DNA from: Taxillus chinensis
Taxonomy: Eukaryota; Streptophyta; Magnoliopsida; Santalales; Loranthaceae
DNA: 64,000 bases
Assembly (NCBI GenBank): GCA_023512835.1
Contig: CM042089.1
Coordinates: forward strand, 15,261,965-15,325,964
Reading direction: 5' to 3'
The first letter of the stretch is position 1, and the number at the start of each line of letters is the position of its first letter. Shown here one piece after another: positions 10,053 to 22,580 of the stretch. The notes beneath the pieces were generated by a model, which had not been told where the DNA came from, searched no databases, and was given only the letters and a program-made list of their open reading frames with translations. The position numbers were made by a program, and so were the translations under genes.

Positions 10053-11330
10053 CTACAGGTACTCTACCCATCTCCTCTGTCTCAGGTTCAAGTCTCTCTG
10101 GGTGAAAATATATTGCAAGCTTTTGTGGTCCGTGTACACCACAAATTTCTCCCCCAACAAATAGTGTTGCCACGACTTTAAGGCAAAAATCACCGCTGCC
10201 AACTCCAAGTCGTGTGTTGGGTAATTTTGCTCATGGGGCTTCAGCTGTCGTGAGCCATAAGCTATGACTTTGCATTCTTGCATCAGAACACACCCCAGTC
10301 CAACTCGGGACGCATCACAATATACCTCATAAGGCACTCCCTCTTGTGGTAGACTCAACACAGGTGCAGTGGTCAGTCGAGTTTTCAATTCCTCGAAAGC
10401 TTTCTGACACTTGTCCGTCCACTCAAATTTGGCTCCTTTCCATGTCAGGGCTATCATCGGTGCTGCCAACCGTGAAAACCCTTCCACGAAGCGCCGGTAA
10501 TATCCCGACAGTCCCAAGAAAATGCGGATCTCAAAGACATTAGTGGGCCTCTTCCAAGATGATACAGACTCAATCTTGGTCAGGTCCACTCTTACTCCTT
10601 CAGCAGATACCACGTGCCCAAGGAAATGCACCTCTCTCATCCAGAAGTCGCACTTACTAAATTTAGCATATAACTGATGATTTTGTAGTGTCTGCAACAC
10701 CACGGTCAGATGTTCCCCATGCTTATCTCGGGTCTTAGAATATACGAGGATGTCATCAATGAACACCACTACGAAGGAATCCAGGTATGGGGCAAATACC
10801 TGGTTCATTAGATGCATAAACACTGCCGGTGCGTTCGTAAGCCCAAAAGGCATCACTAGCCACTCATAGTGCCCGTATCTGCACTGAATGCAATCATAGG
10901 GATATCCTCCCTCCTGACCCTCAGCTGATGGTACCCCGAACGGAGATCAATTTTTGAAAACTACCATGCTCCACTCAGTTGGTCGAATAAGTCATCAATC
11001 CTTGGTAACGGATATTTATTCTTTACCGTCACTTGGTTCAGCTTCTGGTAGTCAATACAGAGTCTCAACGACCCGTCTGCCTTCTTAGCAAATAGTACTG
11101 GTGCACCCCAAGGTGATGTACTTGGGCGAATGAAGCCTTTATCTCCAAGCTCCTTTATTTGCTTTTGTAGCTCTCTCAATTCAGGAGGTCCCATCCGGTA
11201 TGCCACTTGGGAGATAGGTCCCACCCCGGGTACTAGTTCAATTGTGAACTTAGTACTCTTGTGTGGAGGTAATTCCACTAACTCTCCAAGGAACACATCC
11301 TGGAAGTTCTCAACCACATCAGGCCATGCT
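10053..11330 (-). pseudogene. Tekay-like reverse transcriptase and RNase H
   Basis: The fingers and palm begin in one frame (11317-10961, with [16 protein letters not shown] and [11 protein letters not shown]) and end at a stop at 10961. The rest lies in another frame from about 10890 (10856-10053), with MPFGLTNAP, the active-site box FIDDILVYS, and RNase H residues in YEVYCDAS and [10 protein letters not shown] frame change at a run of seven A residues (11329-11341 region) and a second near 10890-10905 largely cancel. The protein copies element RNA into DNA in a cytoplasmic particle; this copy cannot make it. Confidence 0.88.
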
Positions 11331-11486
11331 CTTTTTTTCTAAGTTACCTTCCTCCTCGAAGGTTAGAGTGGCAAGTTTATGGATAATATTACCCCATAGC
11401 TCCCTCATTGGCCCTGCTCTTCCGGTATTCTTATCCCATTCACCCACTATAGTACAGGAAGTTCCTGTGGGTGAAGTAAACGACAC

Positions 11487-12395
11487 TCATCGTCTATAGC
11501 AGTCAATCTTAGCCTGAAAGGCCAACAACCAATCCATTCCCAGAATCAAATCGAATGTCCTCATAGGCATCACATAAAGATCAAATTGGAGTTCAACTTC
11601 TCCAATTGTAAGTACGCATTCACGATATACACGGTTTATTGTCATCGTTCCTCCCATAGGTGACTCAACACACAGAGGCCTATCAGCCCTCACACAAACA
11701 AGTTCAAGGCCCTCAACTAAGGACTCCGCAATCAGGGAGCACGATGCTCCGGTATCAAACAGTACAGCAACTACAGTACGAGATAGTAAAATAGTACCTT
11801 GTACTACTAAAGACCCAGCTCCGCCGTCCTCGGAGGGTGATGGAAGGTCCTCCTTCTCTGCGGGTGCTGAGGTAAGCACGTACGCTCTGCCTTGACTTGC
11901 CCCAACACTTGCCTCTACAACCTTCCCTTTAGCTCCAGCCTGGAGTCCACTTGGACGCCCCTCTGATCCTCCTTGTGATTTGGCATAGTTGGAACCAGCC
12001 TGACTGGGTTGCCACGAACGTGCTGGCTGCGGAGCTGGGGCTTGAGATTGGGTCCCTCCCCTGCCTCCTTGTGTCACACTTCCAGCTCCCCGACTGTTCC
12101 CCTTACTGAAACACACTGTTCTAAGGTGCCCTGTCTTCCCACAGCCATGACATGACAGGTGCTGTTTGGGGCACTCACATTTCAGGTGTCCTGACTGGCC
12201 ACAACAAGCACACTCTCTGGGAAAACTCATAGCTGAGCCTCCCTGTCCTCCAAAACTACGAGACCTCGGTGGAGCCATTGAAGCTTGGCCCCGGTCCTTG
12301 GGAAAAGTCCCACTCCCAGACTCAACCTTTTGTCTCTTGGAATCCCCTTGCTTGTCATGTCCACTCTGTCCCAACCGCTCTTGATGAGCTTGTCT
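11487..12395 (-). pseudogene. Tekay-like gag C-terminus and aspartic protease
   Basis: The minus-strand frame carries a basic, glycine-rich segment with two zinc knuckles (CACCGQSGHLKCEC and CHGCGKTGHLRTVC), which bind element RNA. A retropepsin motif LFDTGASCSLI follows, with a downstream LILGMDWL segment. It is in the same frame as the upstream gag and stops at 11484-11486 before the reverse transcriptase. Confidence 0.88.
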
Positions 12396-13205
12396 TCACT
12401 CCTCCAATCCTCCCTCAACATTTTTGGCTGTGTCAACGACTTCTGCATAAGTTTTCAACCTCATCATTTCTACCCTTTGCTTCAGGGCAGATCTGAGTCC
12501 CATGGTAAATTTATGGGCCTTCAAATCCTCTCTAGATATTGCCTCTGGGGCAAACTGGCTCAGTCCTCTAAAGTCCCGCTCATACTCCGCCACTGAGCGT
12601 GAGCCCTGCTTCAAGCTGCTGAACTCTTCCCTTTTCTGCCACCACAGCGACTCTGGGAAGAATTCCTCATGAAATAGCTGGAGGAACTCGTTCCAGGACA
12701 TGGCCTCCATATCCCGGCTCCCTGATATGCTCAGCCACCACTCCAGGGCTTCTTCTTCCAACTGGTGGACTGCCAGCCTCACTTTATCTTCGTCCTGGGG
12801 TCGGAGAAAAGAGAATATGTGCTCTATCTAGCGCAGCCAATGCTCTGCTGCCAGAGGTTCAGCTCTTCCCTTGAACCTTGGTGGGTGTTCCTTCCGGAAA
12901 TGCATCACCACGTCTTCTTCCTCCCGTCTCACTGGCACTTCCGGCCTGCGTGGAGGTTCTGCCTCATGGGGTGGGGAAGATGGCGCTGCCTGCCATGCCA
13001 ACATCTCCTGACGTACTTCATTTAGGATCTCTCCCCTGAGGTCCTCACGCATTCCTTGTACATTCTCGCTCAAAGCTCTAACTTGGGCCATGATCCGCTC
13101 TATGGGATCATCACCCTCTACTCGTGGTTCTCCCTTTTGTCCAACCCGTGCAGAAGACTCATCTTCTACAGCTGGGGTAGCTCGGGTTATTCTCCTAGGA
13201 GGCAT
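12396..13205 (-). pseudogene. Tekay-like gag N-terminal and capsid region
   Basis: Translation probably began at the ATG at 13205 (MPPRRITR), about 570 bp inside the 5' LTR and primer site. One frame runs to 12396 with an in-frame stop near 12828, and another stop joins it to the zinc-knuckle region. The capsid-like part contains LEEEALEWW and VAEYERDF, typical of the Retrotrans_gag family that forms the particle. Confidence 0.85.
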
Positions 13206-13773
13206 TTTCTACACATTATATAAGACTAAAGTCAGTATCTCAGGTTACACACCCTCATTCCTATGGACCATGAGGTACTCATATAAGGTAATTGCCCAGA
13301 ATTGCATAATAACAATTCACACACAGTATCAACTTCCAGCATGAACTTTCAGTATCAGTTATTTAACAAGAACATTCAGTACCAATTACCCAGTACTAAC
13401 ATTCAGCATCAATTATTCAGCTCTAGCACTTAGCATTAACACTCAGTATCAACTTTCAGCATCAATCACTTAGCATTCATTATTCAGTATCAAGTTTTAA
13501 CATCAAGTTTCAGTATCAAGTTCAACAATTATGTTCAACAACGTATCACACCAGATCATAACATTTATACAGAAATTCAAACAAGTGCCCTAATGTCACA
13601 CATGTATGCACCTCAACCCAAATGCAAATGTCCTACTCCCTAGTCTAACTACTCCTGAGTACACCCCAAAAAACCAGATAGGTCCACGGTGATCAGGCGT
13701 GCCCTATACTGTCTTCTAAGGGTCTCAAAAGTAACCATCCCTCCCCACTATCCTAGGTCCACTAGACCATGAC

Positions 13774-13786
13774 GGCTCTGATACCA
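13774..13786 (-). other. Primer-binding site, tRNA-iMet type
   Basis: The complement reads TGGTATCAGAGCC, the standard plant retrotransposon primer site for initiator methionine tRNA. It lies three bases inside the 5' LTR end (13790). Confidence 0.92.
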
Positions 13787-13789
13787 TAT

Positions 13790-15677
13790 TTTCACGCCCC
13801 AATTTCCTTACACCTGGAAACGGTTAGTGACTGCCCATGCCCGCACCCGAAGGGTCAACGGGTTGGTGCAAGCACCTAGACTGGACTTATGCAACGGGTG
13901 CTGTCCCAATACTACACATTCGGGCTAACATGCCAAAGGACATGCCCCTGATTCCAAACCATACACACAATCATCACTCAGTCAAAATACCATACCACAG
14001 TTTACTTCATTTCAAAGAGGACTCAAGTCCATTACAACTCAAATGGGGAAAAGCTCCCAATAAACCCACAATACCAAATTCAATTTATAAAATAACCCAA
14101 ACCAAAACAGAAAGCCACAGATACATTAACAATCAAATAAGGAGGGTCCCATAGCCTCTATGGCCAATCACCTTAGCTCTGTCACCTATCGCCGGCTAGA
14201 CCCTGCAAAGAGAACAGTTCAAAGGAAGGGTGAGCAAACCACAGCTCAGAAGGAATCAAGTCTCCCCGGGCCCATCCCACTCTACTGGAATGCATGTTTA
14301 GTGGATGCTTGTGCTAGTGTAGTGAACTAGTTAAAACCACACACAAAAACCATCAAACACATCCCATATTCAAAGAGGGGGGGTTCCAATGATATAACTG
14401 TCCCATACTCAAGGCTCCAGTCTAGTGACTGTCCCGTACCCAAGGCTCCAGTCCAATGACTGTCCCGTAATCAAAAGGGTTCCAGCTTAGTAGCTGTCCC
14501 GTGGATCAAAAGCTCCAGCTCAACAGCTGTCCCGTAGCATACAGCATTAAGCACTCAAACAAAACTCAGTGAAATGCAGCCACATAACTCAGCACAAGAT
14601 GCCCAGCAGGCATAATTTATCTCAATACAAGATGCTCAACATGCATAATACAACTCAGCACATATCAGTATGATTTACAATGCACTCAGTTCATGTAGTG
14701 CAGCCACAATCTCAGTAACATTCACAGTATACAGTTTTTTTTCCCATATTAGTGTTCATTAACCGTTCTGGTAAGTTTTTAGGTAAATTAACTCCGGGAC
14801 TTTATCCCAATCACATTATTTTCCACTCAAGAACCTTCTGGCTAAATGGGGAAGCTAGAGGAGGCAAAATAAGGGGGTGCACGTCATATGGGCCATATGA
14901 CGTGCAGGGGGATGTTTGGCTCCCTGCCCTCTACACATCTCAAGGAACATTGGGGTAAAATTTCAAACCAATTGGGCTTACACGTGAAATGGGCTTTTCA
15001 CGTGCATAAGAGTTTTTGGCTCCCTGCCTTCTACACCTTTCAGGGAAGCCTGGGGTAAAATTTCAGACCAATTGGGCTTGCACGTGAAATGGGCTTTTCA
15101 CGTGCAATATGGCGTGCAGCCATATTTTGCACAGAGACCTTTGTTTTGTTGTTTTAATCACTTTTCTCTAAAGGACCTCTTTCAAATTCTTTTTAGATTG
15201 TGAGTTATTAGACTCTAAAGTTAGGCTATATAGCCTGGTTTCAACTCCAGCTATGTCCCTCATATCAACCTACCCATCCAGACCATCCCAATTATTTTAT
15301 TCACTTTTAACTATCTAGATATACTGGAAACCTCACAATCAATCATCATATGCATGTGGGGGCATAAACTCAACATCAACATGAACAGGATCATAACAGA
15401 TCCGTACCCATCAAACTCGGTAATCGCAACAAAGGGTATAAACCCAGAATTCTCAATATTCATATCAGAGGGTATAAACCCAGAATTTTCAGAGGAAGGC
15501 ATGAATATGAACACGAATTCCCTACCTCAAAATCGGAGAATACAACTGGTCGTTGTATTCTAGCAATCACGTCTCCGGGCTCTCGTCCACTGCAGGAATC
15601 TTGGATCGCCTGCCTTGGATCGTCCTCGCCGTCTCAGGCCGTGTCTCCCTCTTTCCGGCAGTCTCCCTCTCTGGCCG

Positions 15678-15708
<31 letters not shown>

Positions 15709-16115
15709 GGGTGACGGCTGCTAGGGTTTTGGAATGAGAATCCCCTAATTTTGAAGCCTTTTCCCTTTATATATTTTCCCAGATAATCAAAACAACGTAG
15801 TTTTGACTAATTTAAAGCCCAGCATCTATAAGCCCAAAGGCCAAGGTTTTCTAATCCACTTCATTAAGCTCTATAGCCCAACAATTAAGCCCAAATCATA
15901 TTTTAAATAAAACTCTCAAATATATATTAATTGGGATATTTTAATTCATGTGAAATTCCCAAAATACCCCTCAGGGTCTCGAACTCCGAATCGAGCCCAA
16001 GCATAGTCAAAATTCTCCATTTGACGAGCACATCACTGTGCTGATGTTCATTCTCTAAAACAAGGCCTCTTACTCAAGGCTAACTCCAAGAACCCCTCAA
16101 ATACGGGTCCTTACA
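13790..16115 (-). repeat. 5' LTR of the Tekay-like element
   Basis: It pairs with 4004-6348. The terminal CA of the canonical end has become AA (TTTCACG on the plus strand instead of TGTCACG). The TATA-like box is near 15768-15778 and the ACGT palindrome at 15786-15807 carries one extra substitution. The CT run (15677-15705) is shorter than in the partner. Confidence 0.92.
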
Positions 16116-17043
16116 ATGCCCGCACCCGAAGGGTCAAGGGGTTGGTGACTAGCACCGATATGAACTACACAACGGGTGTTGTCCGAAATATAACTGTACA
16201 ATCATACATCAGGGGTATTCTTGTACATTTCCACATGCTATGAAGTTAAGGAAAGTAATGTATTAATAATAGAGTTATGTTATAAACCCAATACAACTTT
16301 CATAGACTCTCGTCCGGATATTCAAATAATAAAACCAATTATCTTACAAAATCCTTAAACCAAGTTATGACAAAATATGAAATAAATAACCATTAGCTTC
16401 GGACCAGCCTCTAGCAAATAAGTCGATACCTGAAATATGTCAACAAAGTAGGGGTGAGCACAAATGCTCAATAGGTGATCTCTATCTCCTCGCCATCATA
16501 TAACATGAAATCCTAAGTTTACATGATCGGTGTATACTTGTGTCAATGTAGTGTCCTATTCTACCATAGAAAGCTTATATTAAAACATAAAATATGACAT
16601 CACACACATACATTTTAGTTATTAAAGGTTCGCACCGGACAATCCAACCATCCACGTGATTCCCGCAACCAACTCCAAGGATCCTAGTCACTACCTGATA
16701 GCCATATGTGGGACCTGTAGTGTCTCTAATGACAACCTGCCACATATGAGACTTGAGTTAACTAATCACATAGGAGACCCACGGCCTCTTGTGTACCCTA
16801 TATGGGACCCACAGTTAACCCAACAAACTCCACCACCAATTTCACACATAAAACCAATAAAAAGAATTTTCCAATAATTAGTATTCGATACAATAGCTTA
16901 AATAAACATTTTAATCATCCAACTAGTAATAACATACCACAAATGTTATATACATATTATCAAATTGATAATGTCAAGCCACAAATAATATTTATAATAA
17001 CAAATTAATAATATCATGCCTAACAATATTCATATTAATTACA

Positions 17044-17065
17044 CCCCCCCCCGGGGGGGGGGGGG
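17044..17065. repeat. C9-G13 homopolymer junction
   Basis: Nine C are followed directly by thirteen G within an AT-rich LTR. This could be a real insertion, a G-quadruplex-prone tract or an assembly artefact. Confidence 0.9.
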
Positions 17066-17157
17066 TTGGTGCATATGTTGTTTAGATGTGGTTTAGTTTT
17101 AAGCCCAACAATATTTATATCAAACTAGAATCTGAAGTTCAAACAATATTTATTTAA

Positions 17158-19359
17158 TGTAAATGTAACTATCGGGACGGTAGTGTAGCGGTCAATGTGA
17201 GCATTTTGATCGTACTTGGGCCCGATTCCGAGTCGGGTCCTGTTTGACCCGATTGTTGACTTTTCGGGGTCTATTGGTTGACTTTGCGTTTGAGCGGTCA
17301 TTTGGGTGTACTAATATCTGTGTAGTATTGTGCTCGTCATTTCAAGCGTTTGATTGTAGTTTGACTCAATTTGGAGTTCGGGACCTTGGAGGTTAATTAT
17401 TGATTGGGTCAATGGTTGACTAGGTCAGTTGGCCGGCAAAAATATAAATAGGGGAAAGAGAGCTTCCACGTTACGTTTTAGCATTTCGCATCTGCGTTGG
17501 AGAGCTTAGAGAGAGAAAGAGACAAGGAAGCTTGGAGGCCTTGGCGATTTGGGGCGTTTTGAGCTCGTTCAAGCATCAAGAATCATTCCAGTGTAGGTTT
17601 TCCTAACTTTTTTTTCCCCCCTTTCTCTTTTTTCCCCTTTTTGGATTAACATGTAAGAATTTGATGAAATCATGCAAATTCGTGTTGAACCCTAGAATTT
17701 GGGGAAAAACCAATTTTGGGTTGAAACTTGTATTTAAAATGCGTTCGAGGGGTAAGACGTGATTTAAAACCTAATATATAGTATTAGGTATGAGTTTTAT
17801 GAGATTCGAAAGGTCTGGAGGTTTTCGGGTTGAATCCAGACGAAAAGCAGTGAAAAACGATGATGAACGATGAATGTCGTGGAACGGGTAGAGAACGACC
17901 GATGAGATTGACTGGAAATTAAAAATTTCGAATGTGCAATTTCGAAGGTTCGAAGGTAGGTTCGATGTAGTGTAATTTCGAGTGTCGAATGTGAAATTTT
18001 CGAGTATCGTTTCGAAGGTTCGAAGGGAGTTTCGAAGGCAGTTCATGGGTACTTCAAGGTAGTTTTCGAAGGTAGTTCGAGTGTAGGTTCGAGAGTCGAA
18101 GGCAGTCCGAAAAGAGATTCAAAAATACAGATTGAAATACAAGAAAGCGGATTCGAAAATGTAGTTTCACCTGCGATTCGAAATATAGTTTGATGGACCT
18201 ATTTACAAAGTAACCTATACCCATCTACACGGTTAAGTAATTACCAAGTTACTATGTAAATAACGAAATACCCCCCATTTGGATTCAAAGAAAAATACTA
18301 GAAAAATTAATTCCCACTATTTCAAAATGTGAAAATTGGGTTTTAGTGTAAAATCTCGGAAAAACCTAAAAGTTCGTAGTGGTGAATTTTTGGAAAGTGG
18401 GGTTAGACATCTCGGAAAAATCCCCAAAAATCAGATTATCTTATTTATGCTATAGGAACCCAATGCCGGGACTTTTGATTTCAAGAAAATAGCCGTTATG
18501 GGTACTTCCTTCATAAATCAAGGATTAAAGACTTACTTGTGAATACGGCTACGGTTCTAAAGGAATATTGAAAATGACATGCCATACTAATGTTAGTATG
18601 TTGGTGTGAGGTATTGGGGCATGGACTCCGTGACTTGTTTGGGTTCTCACCGTGATGCACCGATGGTGCTATGTGGTTGACGTGGCAGGCATATGCACCG
18701 ATGGCAGGCCCTGTGTGGCGACCGTGGCCGGGCATATTGCGCTATGGACAGCTAAGGCCCGAGTTGAGCCGTTGAGCTCGTGGAGCTAGGGCCGAGTGCC
18801 CCGAGCTGGGATCCCATGGAGGATCGTGGACAAGTTGTCCTGATGTTTGTTGCAGGCCGAGTCTTGATGATTGTGCACACTACACGGTGCACGAGTACAC
18901 TAAGCATATAGTATAGACTTATATGTGTTGCATGATGTGGAGTGTTAGGGTCACCTACTGAGCTTGTCGCTCACCCCTACTTGTTGTTTACCCTTTTCAG
19001 GTGTGACCCGAGACTAGTGGAGGACTTTCTTCCAGGAGGACGCCCCCTACTCTGATGTATGATACAGTTATATTCTGTATTGTTTTATGTGATATCCCGG
19101 ACATGGGTCCGTGGATAGTTGTATTTGCATACTGTATGATGTGATGTCTGTATGATTGTTTGATTCTTTGTATGCATGATGATATATGGGAAAGTATAGG
19201 ATTACCCTTGATGTATGATCGTACGGGGTTGCATATTTGAGACAACACCCGTGGTGTAATCTCTTTTGGTCTTAGTCACCAAGCCCTTGACCTTTCGGGT
19301 GCGGGCAAGGGGAAGTCATGTACCCGGTTCCGGGTTCCCTGGAATTCGAGGACGTGACA
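17158..19359 (+). mobile_element. Gypsy solo LTR, plus orientation
   Basis: A 2.2-kb unit starts about TGTAAATGTAAC and ends GAGGACGTGACA. Its 3' part matches the reverse complement of the LTR at the window's left edge. It carries a clear TATA box AATATAAATAGGGG at 17441-17454 and a GA-rich leader. It lies inside the extended solo LTR (3948-20987). Instead of a 5-bp target duplication it is flanked by two copies of a roughly 59-bp host sequence (17098-17156 and 19363-19421) with two mismatches. The frame at 17771-18046 on the other strand is not convincing as a gene. Confidence 0.75.
17441..17454 (+). promoter_or_regulatory. TATA box of solo LTR
   Basis: AATATAAATAGGGG is followed by a purine-rich leader with GAGAGAGAAAGAG at about 17505, as expected for an LTR transcription start. 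Confidence 0.5.
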
Positions 19360-19531
19360 AGTATTAAGCCCAACAATATTTATATCAAACTACAATCTCA
19401 AGTTCAAACAATATTTATTTAATTAAATTAACCAAATCAAGCCCAAATAATAATATTTTTTTACCAATGCCTCATAAAAACTAGTACTATGAGGCCCATT
19501 TTATTTATTTACAACCATTATTACTGTTATC

Positions 19532-19533
<2 letters not shown>

Positions 19534-19570
<37 letters not shown>
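19534..19570. repeat. (AT)n microsatellite
   Basis: About 37 bp of AT dinucleotide lies in the extended solo LTR. TA/AT and ATT/AAT tracts are dense from here to 20570. Confidence 0.9.
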
Positions 19571-19572
<2 letters not shown>

Positions 19573-22006
19573 ATAGGTTAGGGGAAATTAAAAGGAGTCG
19601 GCCTAAGCGGACCGGCCCAACATGCTAGCCCGCTAGGGCTGGCGTTGGCTCACAGGGGCAGCATTGATGCTGCCGCCCCCTATCCTAACCACATCAGCGG
19701 GCGGCTGATGTGCAGAGTAATCCCGCGTGTAGGAAAGACTAGGCCTAATGTCCTGGTTCGACTGATAATAATAATAACTGTCTGCATGATGCTACACTGT
19801 CTCACACCCAAAATAGGCCCCACGCGCCTTGGCACACATAGGATAGACCATGCACACCTCGATGCCCACCATTCTGCTGCATGCGAGGAGAGACCCAGCC
19901 GAAGTGTGAAAATGGTCAAATAACAATTATTACAATGCATGCCACAGTTTGCTAATTGTTCTGACAAACACGGAGGGTGAATGACGTACAGGGAAACCAA
20001 ATAAATAAATAAATAAAAACACATATACATGTTATCTCTAACACCTTACACCCATGAAATCGAACAACAAAGGGACTAGGACCACCTACCCGTGACGACT
20101 TCAATCCTTTTTTCTACCAAGCTCTACGCACGCACAATGAACTAGGGTTTCTACCCTAGATTTCCCTTTTATACTAATTAATATATATTTATATATATAT
20201 ATATTATTGAATCTAATAATAATAATAATAATAACCTTAAAATAATTATAATAATCATAATAATAACATTATAAGAAATCATATAAGTAATGATAATAGC
20301 ATAATAATAATAATGATAATAAAAATATACTTAAATTAATAAAATACTTATATTTATAATAATAATAAACTCAATAATGGCATCATAATAGTAGTCATAA
20401 CCTTAATTATCATGATAATAATAACTCAAATACTTAAATGATTATATTAGAAATATTAACATCATAATAATAATAAAATTAAAATATTAAAATAGTTGTA
20501 ATAATAATAATAATATATAGTAATAAACTCAAAATATTTAAATCATAATAATAATAATAATAACTCAAAACACTTACGCTAATGTCACGCTGCCGAATAG
20601 ATATCCCTCACTCTATTTAGGGGCTAACTTCAATCTCATACAGGTATGAGTTTTTACATACTCCCCACCTTAGGACTTTTCGTCTCCAAAAAGCCAACTG
20701 ACTCAAATGTCATAACTATCACCATAAGATATCATAGACCTCAATATCTAACCAAGCCTACACTCATGTAAATACAATCACTACCACATATTCTGACACA
20801 TCCAAACCATCTTATAAATTTACTAACCCACAAGCGATGAGATAATACAATATCTACCATATGCCGAAACTAGCATGTGGTTTCAAGCAACGAATAAACA
20901 CATGAATACAATTATAAAACAATATACAACAAACAAAATAGCATAAAACAAACACTCACATAACACGATATCAAGAAAATCCTTACACATTCATGCTTGG
21001 TTTTCTTCTTGTAGCAGTTCATATATTAGGGAGTCTACATGTTTGATTTGGTTGATCCGTAAAGCAATTTAGTATTTACTATTCCTGCGATTGCAATTTA
21101 CTATCTAAAATCAGTTTTTGGATGCAATATTGTTGTAATATTTGCATAATTGGATTTTCTGTGGAAGCAATGAATTCAGCCCTCCGATCATTAAAAAAAG
21201 GGAATTTTGCGATAATACACCAATTGGGAATGGTCATTTAATATATGTCAGTTAAGGGATTTTCAATTTTGGAAATCGAACATTTTGATTGGACTGTATG
21301 TGTGATTCTTTATTTAATTTTTATTAGATCCTTTAGGTTAGGAATAACTGTTCCGGCTATGGTGATTGGTGATTCTAATTTTGCTTGTTTTAATTTTGTT
21401 AATTTTGGTTCATATAAATTGCAAATTGCATATTAAATTTACATTATATGTGGTAAATCTAAAATTCAGAAATTATTCAGTAAATCACAGATTCAGATTT
21501 TATATGGTAAATCATTTATGATTAAATTCAGTTGTTCATCATTCTAAGTGATTAATTAAAGCAGGATGTCACCAAAGTGACTTCTCCTATATAGATTATT
21601 CATGGGGATTGTTGAATGTTTGTGGGTGTGATTATTCATGCGGGTATTAACCAGCTCAAAGGAAGTTTAATATTTGGCTGAATTACACACACATGTGGTG
21701 GTAAACATGTGATGATTATAAGGTTTATTTTACATGTGAATAATAAGTCAATCCAAAGATAGATTTATTATTTGATATGAGTTATTATTAATGTTTGATT
21801 ACTACAACAAGAGTACCATTTACAATTAGTATTACTATCCAAAGACTTGATATTAATGTTTGCTAGGTATTTTGAAATGGGACTTACCATTATTTGAATT
21901 TGTTGATTATCATATTTGATTATTAATGTGAGCATTTTTAATTGGTTGTTTTGTTTTCTTTTCAGTCAAGGTTTCTATTATATCTACTAATATTAACTTA
22001 ATACTC

Positions 22007-22580
22007 ATGCTTAATAGGACCAACTTTAAGGATTGGAAAGAAAACATTAAAATTGTTATTGGTTACATGGATCTGGACCTTGCACTTCGGTGTGAACAAT
22101 CTGCTTCTCTTACGGATACAAGTTCTTCTGATGCTATAAAGAACTTTGAAAAGTGGGATCGCTCAAATCGCATGAGTCTCATGATCATTAAACACGACAT
22201 TCCTGAGGCATTTAAGGGTGCGATATCTGATGATATTGTTACAACCAAAGAGTTTCTAGCCGAAATTGAGAAGCATTTTGTGAAAAATGATAAGGTAGAA
22301 ACAAGCATGCTTTTGCAAATCTTGATTTCTATGAGGTATAAAGATAAAGGGAACATGAGTATATTATAAAAATATCTAATCTTACTTCTAAACTTAAGGC
22401 ACTAAAGCTCGAGTTGTCTGATGACTTACTTGTGTATTTTGTATTAATCTCTCTTTCTGCACAATTTGGTCAATTTAAGGTCAGTTACAACTGTCAAAAG
22501 GAAAATTGACTCTTAATGAGCTTATTTGTTACTGTGTGCAAGAGAAAAAGAGATTGAAAATGATTCTTTATGTGCATATG
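22007..22580 (+). pseudogene. Copia-1 gag remnant
   Basis: An open stretch begins MLNRTNFKDWKENI, the N-terminal signature of copia gag, and runs to about 22369. It then frameshifts and decays (KLKALKLELSDDLLVYF in the next frame). The zinc knuckle and protease that should follow are absent: after the solo LTR at 22581-24069 the sequence resumes directly in the pre-integrase region. That deletion therefore predates the LTR insertion. Confidence 0.75.

Larger units (their letters stand above)
4004..16115 (-). mobile_element. Full-structure Tekay/Del-like gypsy chromovirus, coding region broken
   Basis: Two LTRs of about 2.3 kb (4004-6348 and 13790-16115) enclose gag-pol on the minus strand. 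The perfect target duplication ATGCC lies at 3999-4003 and 16116-16120. The primer site TGGTATCAGAGCC (complement of 13774-13786) follows the 5' LTR after 3 bases, and a polypurine tract AAGGGGGAGAGGA precedes the 3' LTR (complement of 6349-6361). Protein order is gag, zinc knuckles, protease, reverse transcriptase, RNase H, integrase and a C-terminal chromodomain-like region, as in Ty3/gypsy chromoviruses. Several stops, at least two frameshifts and a nested LTR (7091-8967) break the frame. LTRs differ by several percent, mainly transitions, in the stretch I compared. Confidence 0.92.
3948..20987 (-). mobile_element. Extended gypsy solo LTR, minus orientation, with nested elements
   Basis: The outer unit is bounded by the perfect target duplication CATTC (3943-3947 and 20988-20992). 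After removing the Tekay-like element (4004-16115) and the solo LTR (17158-19359) about 2.7 kb remains: 3948-4003, 16121-17157 and 19360-20987. It aligns along its length with the plus-strand copy at 30738-33276. On the minus strand it starts TGTAAGGATTTTC, runs about 330 bp through a Tekay-like 3' internal segment and polypurine tract, and then enters a second LTR-like start near 20659. A TATA-like AGTATAAAAGGG lies near 20165-20176 on the minus strand. Small frames here are not genes. Confidence 0.8.
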
